Source: Setophaga petechia (Eukaryota > Chordata > Aves > Passeriformes > Parulidae). From it: a DNA stretch of 64,000 nucleotides. Shown piece by piece: positions 44,076 to 55,560 of this stretch. Position 1 is the stretch's first letter, and the number at the start of each line of letters is the position of its first letter. Below the pieces are notes generated by a model. The model was not told the origin of the DNA. It saw only the letters and a list, made by a program, of their open reading frames with translations, and did no database searches. The stretch covers positions 558,001-622,000 of the forward strand of contig JANCRA010000014.1 of assembly GCA_024362935.1 (NCBI GenBank), given 5' to 3'. A program made the position numbers and the translations under genes.

Positions 44076-44559
44076 ACTCCCTGTATCTCCACTCTGGAGT
44101 GCCAAAGGATGCTCTATCCCTCAGCTTTTCAAAAACCCGGATTTAATCCATGGTGCTAAAAATTTCTGGGCAAACTGAAGCTGCAGCCATACAAAGCTGC
44201 CTGACCGATTTTGTATTGAGGGAAGTAGGGCAGTTGCAGCCAGGCCAAAGCTGTGCTGAGCAGCCAGAACATCTACCTGGATGATGGAGTCACTGCAACT
44301 CAGTCCTGTGCTGGCTCCATCCACGTTTCCTCAGCCAGTGGGACGCTGCTCCAAGCACACTGAGCTCTCCTGCTGCTGCTGCACAAAGCCATCTGTCAGG
44401 TTCTCAGCCTGATTTCCCTTTTCCTGTCTTCCACCAAAGTAGGAGCAAACGGGGCCAGATTCCAGCTGTATTTTTCATCCTCCAATTAGCAGGCTCCAAT
44501 TCATCACTCTGAGTATCTCCTGGCATCAGTGCTGAGATTCCCTCCTCATGCCTGGTAAA

Positions 44560-44720
44560 TCGGTCTTCATTTAAAACCCTCTCTCTTAGCCCTAAATGGA
44601 AATCAATTCTGCAAGTTTAGCAAATAGTTAATTACTCCACAAAGAGGATTGATTGGCCTTTGATCACCAGAAAGCTCTGTAGTGCTATTAGTCTCTTTCA
44701 TCTGTGATTAAACCACAGAG
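44560..44720. promoter_or_regulatory. Candidate conserved regulatory block
   Basis: Repeat-free AT-rich sequence with TTAATTA at 44628-44634 and gattgattggcctttgatc near 44648, the second containing a TCF/LEF-type ctttgatc word. Motif-based inference only. Confidence 0.27.
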
Positions 44721-45013
44721 AAAAAGAAACAAAAACTAAATTAGGCTTCTCCTGTTATCCTACAAATATTTAATGATGGGATAATCTCCTAAAGGTGTGA
44801 TCAGGGGATATACAGTCTGCCAGGAAATGTCTTCAGCTCAACCTTGAACCCAAAATCTCTCCCTGCAAAGAGTCTGGCAATGAACTTTACAGAGGCGTGG
44901 AGCTGAGCTCAAAGGGATGCTTTGTAGTACACCCTCTTCTTGGCCTTTTTTTCTTTCCTCTTCTTATGTACGTTTTAATGCAGATAAAGATTTTCCCAAT
45001 GGAGCCCTGACAT

Positions 45014-45047
45014 GAATAATAATAATAAAAATAGTAACAATAATAAA
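45014..45047. repeat. (AAT)n microsatellite, imperfect
   Basis: aataataataataaaaatag followed by taacaataataaag, an interrupted trinucleotide repeat. Confidence 0.85.
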
Positions 45048-46119
45048 GGCTTCCTTTAAATTCAGTTTTGGCTCCACTGACTTTCTCAGCAGGACAAGCC
45101 TGTGTCCCGTTGATTTGCAGCATTGTACAGAGCTGTTTCCCCAAATGATGGGATCCTCCCACTTCAGACAAATCTCAAGTATCGCAGTCCCCCACTGCTA
45201 ACCCATTCTAGAATTCAGTCCCAGGGAAGCACAAAGCCACAGAGCTGCACCACAACTGATGCTGGGATGGGAAGGTCATAGGATGGAGAGTTAGGATCAA
45301 GCTGCATTTCTCACGTTCCAGGCAATTTTAAGGTCTGGGAATCTTCCTCTCTGACACTAATGCAAAGTTCATTAGGGGTGGCTGGCATGGGCTGTGCCCC
45401 TCACAGCCACAGACACACCAGATGCAGCCCAAGCCTCTCCAGAGCCCTGGGCAGCCAGGCCAGGGCTGTGCTCTATCAAAACATACCTGGGAATTGCTTC
45501 TTCCCCGTCACCACCAGAATTTTAGGAGAACCATGGAAACACCCCAGCTCTTCTCCAGCAAATTCTTCTCAGCTGCAAATGGTGCTGCTCCCAGCACACA
45601 TTCCCAGATGCACCAATGAGGGTTGAACCCAGCACCAAGCACAGAGAGTGCCCCAGATTTCTGCAGCCTTTGTCTCCCTGGCTGGAGAGGGTAACATCTA
45701 TGGCATTTGGCTACTGTTCATCTGGGGAAGCCAGTCCCAAAAGTCAATGATGCTTTCACAGCCAATGGTGCCAACAGCAAATTTGGAAGGATCATTTGTG
45801 CCATTGGAAGGCAAAGACCCTGTTCTGCAGGCCAGCAGAGAAGCACAGGACACAGCCATGTATCCAGGAGAAGGCCGGATTTCAGGAGGTGTGTGTGGCC
45901 AGGTGACCTGACTAAGACTCAAGATGGGAAGGGAAGGGACGCAGCTGGTAGCGCTGAACTTGAAGAAGTTTCGCAAGTTGCTCTGAAAACTCAGAAAGTT
46001 ATCATAACTTTTTTTAGCACTAAAATGTCATCATATTCTTCATGCAAGAGAAAAGAAGAGCCTCCTGACATGTTTTCAAGTCTCGAATGGCAAGGACTCC
46101 TTGAGGGGCCGTGCCACGC

Positions 46120-46310
46120 ATCAGGCAACAGCAGGCGTTAATTAGCGCAGATTTCCTGCGGAATTGTTGTGCGCGGGTGTGCGGGTGCGCCGGTGTTTTT
46201 CTTTCCCTGGGTGTCTCATTTGCAGAATGTTCAATCATCCCCCTCTCCCCACTCCGCAGCCGCGCGCTCCTGTGCGCTGCTGACACCTGTCACACAGTGC
46301 CACCGCAAAT
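46120..46310. promoter_or_regulatory. CpG-rich candidate regulatory block
   Basis: It starts with gcgttaattagcgc at 46135-46148, a near-palindrome around a TTAATTA homeodomain core, then gttgtgcgcgggtgtgcggg near 46166 and ccgcagccgcgcgctcc near 46254. CpGs are concentrated here relative to the surroundings. No TATA box, CCAAT box or exon is evident. Confidence 0.32.
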
Positions 46311-47109
46311 TGGACGTGTCAGCCCCAGCGTGCTGGTGCCAAGGTGTGAATTAGATGGAGGCTCTCAGCGCCGCTCTCCTGACCTCTCCGCTCCATTACC
46401 AGGACATCCCAAGCCTCGGGGTATCAAAAACCAAAACACAAGGAAAAGAACCCTACACGCCCTTGCCCCCATGGGTGACGCTTTCCTCTCCAAATGAAGG
46501 GAAGATTTAAATAACCAGAATTTGCAAACACGCTGATTTCATTTGCAGAACGCTTTGCTTTTTTGTTTGTGCCATACCAGGAGGCTCTAGAGGCCAGGAA
46601 GAAAAGGGAAAGTGAATAGTTCGTGGAGCTTTCAGATGAAAAGACTCCCAAGTCACTCTGCACAAAGGAAGACAAGCGTTTGTGTCGTGCCTGTCGATGT
46701 GGATGTGGTCACCAGCAAACTGCGCCAGCAGCCCCCAAACAATGCTCGTGGCTGAGGTCACCCCAATTCCCGGCCTTACCTTGCGTGGGGCTCGGGGAGG
46801 GAGGCTGGGGCTGTGTGTTGTTCTGGTTTTTAAAACAATGGCTCCCAGAACAAAAGGCTGATTTGTGCAGCAGGCAGAGCTGGGGACCACCTAGAGCACG
46901 GGGCTGCAGCCCCATATGGTGCCACACAATAACAAATAAGAACAACAATAAGGAAAGCTGCACCCACTTTGCTCGGTACGGTGTTCTCAAAGTTACACAG
47001 TACGAAGCAATTATCCCAAAGTGGCAATTTTATTTGAAAATAACATTTAAATTAAAATGGGCATTTCAGGGCCTCCTGCTGAAGAGTGACATGGGCTGTT
47101 CAGGGGCCC

Positions 47110-47330
47110 ACTGTCACTTTGTCAGCTGTCACATGCTGCCTCCTGCTAAATGGGCGCAGTTTGCCTTTACCCTTTATCCAGACTCTTAAAAATGCCGCAC
47201 GCATTTTATGAAGACCAACTAAGTGGGATTGCATCTCTGACAGCTGTTCCAGCTTGGACTCAGTGAAAGTGCTTTGCATACATCTATCTTTCCTGCTAAC
47301 AATTGGGATAGATAACAAAGCTCAGGGAGA
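47110..47330. promoter_or_regulatory. Candidate conserved regulatory block
   Basis: Complex sequence with gtcagctgtcacatgc near 47120 and ctctgacagctgttcc near 47235, two E-box plus TGTCA/TGACA (MEIS/TGIF-type) composites in inverted orientation, and a GATA-type gggatagataac near 47306. It is repeat-free. Assignment is inference from motifs. Confidence 0.3.
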
Positions 47331-47974
47331 GGGGTGTGCCAGGGGAGAGTGCTGGAAAAAGGCCTGCCACACCCCAGTCACCTGCGAACGCCCAGCCCAG
47401 GGTAACACCAATCAAGGGGATGTTTCATGAGAACTCAGCTTTGGTTCAATAACTTTTAGATCTCCCACCTCCTTGCAGCAGGTAGCTGCACATCCTGCAA
47501 ACCCCACCACAGCCAGGTGTCCTTGTGGAGCTGGGCAAAGAGGCAAGGCTGTCCTGGGCTGGGTCGCCAAGAACTAGGGACAGCAGTGCAAAGCTGACAG
47601 CACAGGAGGGACTCAGGATTCTCTGGATTCCTTTACACTTAGTAAATTCTGAACTGCTCCTTAAAATTCCACAATTTTCCTGATTCTCTCTCCTCCTCTC
47701 TTTACCAACACATTAACTATTAAAACTTGCTGTGCTACAAACACTGTCCTTCAACCAGGACACTGCCAGGCTGAAGCTTTATGCTGCGAGTTACCGCCTG
47801 CACTGTCTCACCACAGCCTTCTCTGGAGGCCAGTGCTGCCCAAAGCTGAAGCACATTTCAAGTCTCAGATACGCTTGAGGGCTGCTATGGACACAGCCAC
47901 ACGTTCCCCAGCACACGCAGACACATCCAACAGCAGCCCCAGACTGTCTCTCGTGTTCCTCTACACCTGTGCCA

Positions 47975-48055
47975 GGATCCCAGAGTCACTGCGGCTGGAA
48001 AAGCCCTCCCAGAGCAGAGTCCAACCTGCCACCAGACCAGAGCACGCCTGGGTAC
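47975..48055 (-). mobile_element. Decayed CR1 LINE 3' end, antisense
   Basis: On the + strand atcccagagtcactgcgg, ctggaaaagccctcccagag and cagagtccaacctgccacc parallel the 3' end of the older CR1 subfamilies (ttggaaaagacct ... gagtccaacc). Similarity fades after about 80 bases. Confidence 0.65.
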
Positions 48056-50969
48056 TTCTGCAATCCTGCTGGACCTCCTGTCTCGGAGGAGGCAATCCCT
48101 AAGACTAACCTAGCTCTTCTGAAGGCCTCCTCTCCCCAGGAGCACACCCCATGGATAAGGAAAACTGTTCTGAAAGCAGCAATTTCTGTTGGCAAGGTGG
48201 AAGCAAGGCATCCATTCAAAATAAGGTCAATACTGTCTGAATTGGTTCTCTAGAATCACTACATACTCAAACTGAGGGTTTTGTAGTTATAAAGAGTTAA
48301 ATCACAAAATATATGAACATAGAAATAGTTTTGAAACAAAACCTCATAAAAAAGCTCCTATACAATGGAGCTGAAGTGGTGATCATGGCTCCTTCTGTCT
48401 CTGGGCTCAAGAAGAAAGTTTCCTACCAGAAAAGCCAATATCTTGGGTCAGTGTTTCCCCAGTAAGAAGGCCAGTCTTGGGCCAAAAGTTTTCCAGTTCT
48501 ATGAGACTCTCTGTGCCTCAATTTCCTTCCACAACAAGGTGATGTTTTCATGCTGGATTATGTTACAAAGATTTTCAGAGCTGAGATTTTCACATCTATG
48601 GTAATGAGGACCCCTTAGAGTAGGTGGAACATGTGCAGGAGATTCACTGATGGGAAGCAAATTCTAATTTCTTCCTGCTTTTATTGCTGATTAAAGTGAA
48701 GAAATGTCTGTACTTTGCTCCATTCTGTGTTATGAGATCTCACATAATCACTGACAATAGTTTAAGGTATTATCTGATCTATGGAAGTGCATGTATTTTA
48801 AAAGAGGTAAAAGTCTTAAACCCAACATATTAAACATGAAAGGGGTGTCTAGTTTACTTGTTCAAAGTAAGGGATTTGCTCCCAGGAGTGACACATCTAT
48901 TACTAATTAAACAATTAATTTATTATGCAGCACTTGCAGAAAACAACATATTTGAAGTCTGAAAACATCTGCTAAAGAATGGAAAATAATTTGGATACAA
49001 ATAATTATCTTCAGGATTTTTCTTTACACTGGAAGATGCTAAACACAATTCAAGTGTTGTTTTCTCTGAGCTAGGGAACAGTCATGGTGGTACCAGCAAT
49101 GCCGAGGCAAAGTGGAGCGGGAGCAGAGAGTCATTTCCCTAACCATGCCCATTTCTGGGTCACTTCAGCACATGGGCAGAGAGACAGAAGGTTCCTTCCA
49201 GCTTCAGGCTGTCAGTGTGCAGGATCCCCAGAGCACAAAGGATTCTCTGCCCAAGTCCCACAGGGAGCTGCCCCTTGGCTCCCCAAAGCCTCGGCACCCG
49301 GCAGGAGCTCAGCTTCTCCACCCCTCTCCCAGTGACCAAACATCACCAGCAGTCAGCTTTTCTGTCCTACATGACCTAAAATTCCTTGCAAGAAAACCCA
49401 GAGCACATCCCACATAGCTGTACATATATTCCCACATACATGTGCTGTGGAACGGGAGGGGAGGGATGTTCTCAGCACAAATACAGATGCAGCCGCCTCT
49501 CGGTGAGGATTCAGAGGTCTATCCCTTTATCTGAAGGTATAATTCAAAATCTTGTCCGTCACATCAAGCACCCCATTCAGCTGGAGCAGAGGTCCTAATC
49601 TGCCCTGCAGAGCCTTTTCCACTCCCAGCTTTCTCAAATAGTTCCTTCAGTGTTAAGGTATCTCAGCCATCAGCTTTCATTTCAGCTTTTCTCTGCCATC
49701 ATTCTCAGATTTTTGTCTCCTGTTGACTTTCTTTCTCCCTAACACCCCTAAAAATCTTTTACTTAACATCTTCATTGCTTAAATACTTGCCTAGACACCC
49801 ATTGCTTGTCACACACAGAATGGAAACATCCTTTCTCCACTCTTAGAGCTTCTTATTCCTCCACGAGCCAGGGCGAAAAAAATCTTCCAAGTTTAGCATG
49901 GTGGCACTGCAACCATCTACAGGTGCTTCCTTTTTAGTGCATATATATTACCTCCCTCCTTTACAGTCCCTTATGATCCATTCTTTACCACTTCTCCTTC
50001 AGTATCCAGCACCTAATTCCATCCTTGTACTTTTCTTTCCATCAGCCTCCATCACAATTCTTTTCTGTATTCATGCTCTCTCCTGTGCTGCTCTTTTAAC
50101 TGGGCCTTCTCTAAGACCCACAAAACAAACCTACTATTTTTGAATTGTTTACTAAAGCTCTCCTTTTCTGTGCTGGCTGCAGTTAAGTGTGTCTGGAACC
50201 CACTGCTGATCACACCACCCCATATCCCCACAGTTTTTGTGTCACCTCTTGATTTCAGTAACACTTGTCACTCATCTCAGACAAGAAAAACCCTCAGGTT
50301 TACAAGAAAACCCCTTAGGCAGAGACTGGTTTTATCCCAACAAATGTATTGAAACTCCTTGCCCTCTGAACTTCAGCCTCTTTCTCCTACAGCACATCTG
50401 GGCTGAGAAGCAGCGAATCCACAAGGGGTGGAGAGGCCAGCAGCAGGCCATGGGGACACAGCTGTGCCAGCGCCCAGAAAGGCTCCAGAGCTGGCACGGG
50501 GCCCGGGCAGGGTGGGCTGTGGCACCTGCCTGGTCTCACACAGCTCCATCCACGCTGCTGAGCTGCTGCAGTGCAGCTCTCGCAGGAGGAGCTTCCGCCC
50601 TCCTGAATGCGATCAGAGAAACGACTGGAAAATGGGATCCTCATGTTCATTATGAGAAAAGTAGTGCTTGAAATAAAGTCCCAAATATGTTTTGTAGTTG
50701 CCTTAGATATCACCATTATTAGTGGCCTTAAGAGGTGCGAGAAATTTCTATAACTAAAAACGTAACAAAGGACCAGAGTACTTGGGGAGAACAGTAGAAA
50801 AATCAGGATTCTTTTTTTTTTTTTTAATAGATTTTAAAGGTATACAGTTCTTGCGATTTAAATTTACCACCAAACCTCCCAGCTTCTCCCCCAGTGTACC
50901 AATTCAGGGCTACTTAGAAGGAAAAAAAGGAGAGAAAAAGGAAAATCATTAAACAACCCCCCAAAAAGA

Positions 50970-51180
50970 GGGCTCAATGAGGTCTCATTTCGTCGTAATG
51001 AGCTCCAATTTAACATGATCATTATTTCTGACATTAAAGGCCTGTGAATAGTGTCACATGCCCAGAAGCTATTTTTTTTTTACCCTCTAATGCCAGAAAT
51101 AACAAGCTGCAGTTAAGGGACAGTGAATCAGGGTCTGTAAAATTACATTAAAATAGGAATTTCACTACTGATAGAATGAC
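50970..51180. promoter_or_regulatory. Candidate conserved regulatory block
   Basis: Repeat-free sequence with ctcatttcgtcgtaatgagc near 50984, where an atgag/ctcat dyad surrounds a CpG-bearing core, then tttctgacattaaaggcctg near 51025 and several TAAT words. Surviving CpGs in AT-rich context suggest constraint, unproven. Confidence 0.33.
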
Positions 51181-52729
51181 TCTTATCTAGGCAGCCCGTT
51201 CTGAAGGAGGTTTCTGGAGCCTGTGGCTCCTGGAGATGGGGCTGGTACCCACCAGCCCTGCACAGTGCCCACGTCTGCACCGAGGAGAGGGAGCCAGCAG
51301 CAGGCACAGGCTGGGCTCACTGCAACCAGGGGCCAACGCCCTGCCAAGAGCCCCTTCAGCAGCACCAGCTCAGCCTTGCCCACGCAGGGGAGCCTTGCAG
51401 AGACACCCGAGGGGCAGAGACACCCCACGGTCAGCGGTGGGAGCGAGGGAGGAAGCTGCAGGGCAGCCCAGAAGAGCCCTTCCTCAAAGGAAGGACACTG
51501 GCTTGGGGAACACGGCTTGCCTGAGTGCAGGAATAAATTATCTCACGCAGGGCACGAGGGCATGAGACACGCTGGTGGCACAGAAACACGTGGAGCACAT
51601 TTCCCTCAAACATGTGACACCTTGACAGAGCCCTACACAGCTCAGAGCCCTTTCTTTTAGCGTTTTGTTCCAAGGAAGTCACTGGTTTGCTGCAGGTCAC
51701 CTCCCACCTTTGCCATTTAAGCTGTCCAAGGTGATTGCACAGCCTCACAAAGCTGCCAGGGGTTGATCAGCTGAGGTGTGCAGAGAAGCTGCAATGCCAG
51801 AGGCAGCCAGTGTGAGCTAAAGGGAAGCTCAGCTACACTTTGGGAAGATTTGATCAATTTTTCTTCCTTATATTAAATATGCATCATGCCATATTTCCAC
51901 CCACAAAGCACAGATCCAACACCAGGGCATGGCTCCAGAACTGGACAAAGACTCCAGATGGTCCCAGCTGTCATCTCACACTCAATGTGAAATATTTAGT
52001 GTTACAAGAAGACACAGACACATCTGCACCCTCAGAAAACAAACTTGCTTGCACACAGCACACACCACCCAGCTATGTCCAGTGGTATTATGCCCATTTT
52101 ATGGTAGATGAAAGCCTCACTGATGTAAACTGGGGATGAACAGATGATTTTGGGGGTATTTTTTCTGAAACACACGCAGGTAAGGGCACTTCCGTCCAAA
52201 GGAAACAATGAAATTCTCCAATGAATGACCCCAGGTCCCTTTCCTGGGCTCATGTGAGAGCCCATGCACACAAGCACACGCATGTGGACACTGACTGGCT
52301 TTGCACACATCAATAGCAGGTCTGGATCTGAGGTACAAACCGTGGGCAACTGGGAACAGGCAATTCAGCACTTGCGAGGCAGACACAGAGAGAGAAGGGG
52401 CAGAAAGAAATGCAGGTTGGTGTGTACCTGTGAAACGTGGGTAAGGGCAAAGCTGGAGGAGCTTTCAAGGAAAAAGGCCCCAGTTTGTGTCTTCATCGAT
52501 AATTGGTTTGTTTGTGTGGAGCAGGCAGGCGGAAAGGCGGCGGAAAGAAGCGATGGAGTGAAACAGCATGGGCTGTGCTTCCCTGCCTGCCGAGGGGAGG
52601 GACATCGGGAGCAACTGGGGGAGGTCCCCGAGGGGGTCATTAATGACTGGCCCTTCACAGTGCCCTGCCAGAGCTGACCTGGAAACATTAACATGAGGCC
52701 AGAGCCAGAGCAGGGGCGGGGAGGGCAGT

Positions 52730-52793
52730 GCACGGCACACACACCTGCCTGGGCACGGCACACACACCTGCCTGGGCATGGCACACCTGCCTG
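52730..52793. repeat. Short tandem repeat, 23-bp unit, nearly 3 copies
   Basis: gcacggcacacacacctgcc plus tgg is repeated twice exactly. A third copy follows with gcatgg and a deletion of four bases (acac). Confidence 0.93.
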
Positions 52794-54239
52794 GCCGGGG
52801 GGCTGCACCCAGCCCTGGGCTGGCAAAGCTGACCCTGCTGCTGCTGGGGGACTGTCCTGGCATGCAGACAGTGCTGAGGAACTGGGACACGGGGCCAGGG
52901 AGAGCAGCGTCACAGCAGGGAGGACAGAACAGCACCTGCTCTAAGGGAGGACAAATACCTACCAGGAAATGAGGCAGCTGCTGGCACCAAGATGGGCAGC
53001 TAGAGGAGGAATAGGAAAACCAAAAGAAAGCTTAGGGAATTATCCCATCTGTCATTTACAATTTGAGGATCTAAGAAGCATAGAATATGGAGTTTAGAAA
53101 TAGAGCTGAAAGGTGTCACATCACCCATCTAACAGAGCAATCCCAAAGAAACCTGTTCCAGTCTGCACTGAGGGCCCAAGCAGCAGAGATCAGCACTTGC
53201 ACTGGCCAGTGGGACGAGTGAGAGTGGGAGCTGAGCATCCAACAGATCTGCCTCAAACGCCTGTCACATCACACCTGAGAAGAGACAAAGATGTCCCCAG
53301 AGCACCGTTTAACCTGCACCAACAGAATAATTCCCACTTGTGACCAAGTCCCCTCTCCAAAATCATGTTCACGCCCCTCTTACAAATGTGGCCGCCTCAG
53401 ACCTAAAACATGAGTCTTCTCCTTCCTGTGCCTCCACTGGAATATAATCACAGGATTTTAAGCCCTACCAATCAATCAAAAAGTATTTTAAAAGGCTTAA
53501 CAGAAACTTTAAAAGAAGAAGTAAAAATAAGCCAAAACAACTGACCTAAGAGGGAAGGGACACCGTGACTTTCTTGTTACAAAACAGAACAGAGTCAACC
53601 ACATTAAAAAATGAGCTGAAATAAGGCCCAAACATGGCATGAAGGAAATGTCTCCTTCTCCAAGAGCACTTATCTGTTTGCTAACAACATCACAGTCATA
53701 TGGGGGGATTTTACTGCAGCAAGGTATTTAGGCTCCACATGTATTTAGATTCTTTGAGTGATGAAAACCCTAAAAAAATAAAGAAAACCTTGCTATGCAT
53801 TAGATTTGTCAACAAGGCCATAGATGAAAGGCCTGAGCTGCCCAGCCTGGAGCTAGGACAGGTGACAATGACCCCAGTGCTCAGGTGTGGCTGCAAACAC
53901 CACGGGCCTGGCCACAAACACCTGGGGACTGGGAGCCAAACGCTCCCTTGGGCAGAGCCGTCTACTCTGCTCTCACACAAGAGCCCTCCAATTTAAGCAT
54001 GTGCCAGGTCTAATATTATTTTACTGCATTAACTTGCTATTCCATTGCAGAAGTGCAATCCCAGCAATCCCTGCTGCAGGAAAAGGCTCATAACAAACAG
54101 CCTTGCCTGCTCCTGTGACCTGCCTCCCTCTCTGAGCTCCCTGAGCACCATCACCAGCTGACAATGTACTGGAACACACACATCAGGAGAAGTAGGACTT
54201 GGTAATCATATATTGGTATTTTTTAAAATAAAAACTGAC

Positions 54240-54440
54240 TCCAAGTTTTTTAGTCAATTAAACGCATCCGGCACATCATGTATGTGATGTAATGACAGCT
54301 TGAGACTCAAAATGCTTTTGATGCATTATTAACCATAAAAAAGGCATTAAATACTGAGCTTGAATGCCATAGGGATGCATATTTCAATAGAAATTATTTT
54401 TCAATATATGCTTAAAGTTTATTTTGGTAAACAGATGACT
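54240..54440. promoter_or_regulatory. AT-rich candidate regulatory block
   Basis: Strongly AT-rich, repeat-free sequence with taaacgcatccggcacatc near 54257, gatgcattattaaccat near 54320 and aggcattaaatactgagc near 54342. It may be a conserved element or only AT-rich DNA. Confidence 0.2.
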
Positions 54441-55299
54441 GGGGGCTGTCAGGACTACAGACAGATTTATGTTTAGTTGGAGTCTTTTGGAAATGAAGGG
54501 AAATAGCTGGACTTGTTGAGCACATGGAAGGGATATAATTCTTTCTGCCAGCTCAGAGGAGGGTGAGCAGTAGCTTGGAAGCTTCCCCAGTTGGGAATAT
54601 TAATTTTAGAGTGACGGTTGGGAATTTTGCCAGGTAAATACAATCTTGGGGGAAAAAAGAATAGGAGAAACATGACATTTTACTACCTGATTGAGAGGTG
54701 TCACATTCATTTTCTGCACCTGCAAACAGAAGTCACAGTTCCGAGTACCAACATCAAATAATCCCTGGCAGAAACCTGGGTTTTCATCCAGTGTTTCATT
54801 ACCACAGTAAAGCCACTCTTGCCACGTATTAAAAACAAACAAACCCCAAACCAACGCATCCCTTGCACCCTCACTCCCCACAGACACCCTCGGGGGAAGC
54901 CTGGCAACACACTTCTGCTCTGCTTCATGCAGACCCTGAACTCTGGTGCGCAGACTCGGAGCAGTAAAGAAAGCAGAACCCAGTGGAGGAGCCCATGCAG
55001 ACCCTCTGCTGCCAGGATCACTCCTCCCTCACTGCCAAGTGACCCCTGCAGATTAAATGCCCAGGCTGAAGGCATTTAATTTGGTACCTTCCATTTTAGG
55101 AGAAATCTGAAATTTCAGCATATCAGTTCTGCAAATTTCTTGTTGCTATTGACATTACTTCACCAGCATCCCTACATAAGTAGGTTTATTGTCATAACCA
55201 AGTTTGGGTTGGTATTGGGGTTCAGGCCTGTAAAAGGAACAACCAAGGCCCACTGACTTTGCAGGGGCATTATGGAAGCGAGGTGTGCAGGATCAACCC

Positions 55300-55560
55300 C
55301 TTCACATTTAGATCTTCAAACATCTGTACAGTGTTATCAAGCTGCCTTGTACTTCTCTCTCTGCCAGGCTACACATAGTCAGCTCCTTTAATCTTCCCTC
55401 GGAGATCAATCCCTCAGCCCCTTAATCCTTTTTGTTGCTCCTCTCTAATCTCCTCGTGCCTCGCCGATAGCTCTCAGCCTGGGTGCCCCAACAGAACGCT
55501 CCACGCACGGGGACCCCCACTAGCACAGAAGCTTCCAGAACACCTTCTTGTACTGGGAGC
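55300..55560 (-). mobile_element. Old CR1/L3-like LINE relic, antisense
   Basis: The + strand preserves cccttcacatttagatcttc, aaacatctgtacagtgttat, ctctgccaggctacacatag, cagctcctttaatcttccct, ccttaatcctttttgttgct and a gctctcagcctgggtgcccc block. This word order is that of older CR1/L3-type 3' regions (… ccaggctaaac … agctcctttaatctttcctc … cctttaatcattttagttgc …). Small indels make the ends approximate. Confidence 0.7.

Larger units (their letters stand above)
44076..47974. other. Single-copy stretch with several candidate elements, no gene recognised
   Basis: Mixed to AT-rich DNA with an (AAT)n run at 45014-45047. Candidate blocks at 44560-44720, 46120-46310 and 47110-47330 are listed separately. 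A 188-codon frame at 46623-47189 (+) and an overlapping 127-codon frame on the - strand (46507-46890) resemble no known protein. Confidence 0.5.
48056..55299. other. Long single-copy stretch, no gene recognised
   Basis: About 7.2 kb with no clear transposon. 48250-49080 is AT-rich, 49600-50150 is pyrimidine-rich and 51200-51800 is GC-richer. It holds poly-T at 50812-50825, the candidate block at 50970-51180 and a short minisatellite at 52730-52793. A 182-codon frame on the - strand (52365-52913) overlaps that repeat and matches no family. Confidence 0.5.

Noticed and set aside
46623..47189. A 188-codon + frame
   Set aside because: No family resemblance, overlapping frames on the other strand, and part lies over a regulatory-looking block.
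52365..52913. A 182-codon - frame
   Set aside because: Cys/Pro/Ser-rich translation that includes the short 23-bp repeat. No recognisable domain.
53080..53360. Possible old CR1 antisense copy (catagaatatgg followed by gagctgaaaggtgtc)
   Set aside because: It begins like a CR1 tail, but the following landmarks do not appear in order, so it is not listed.
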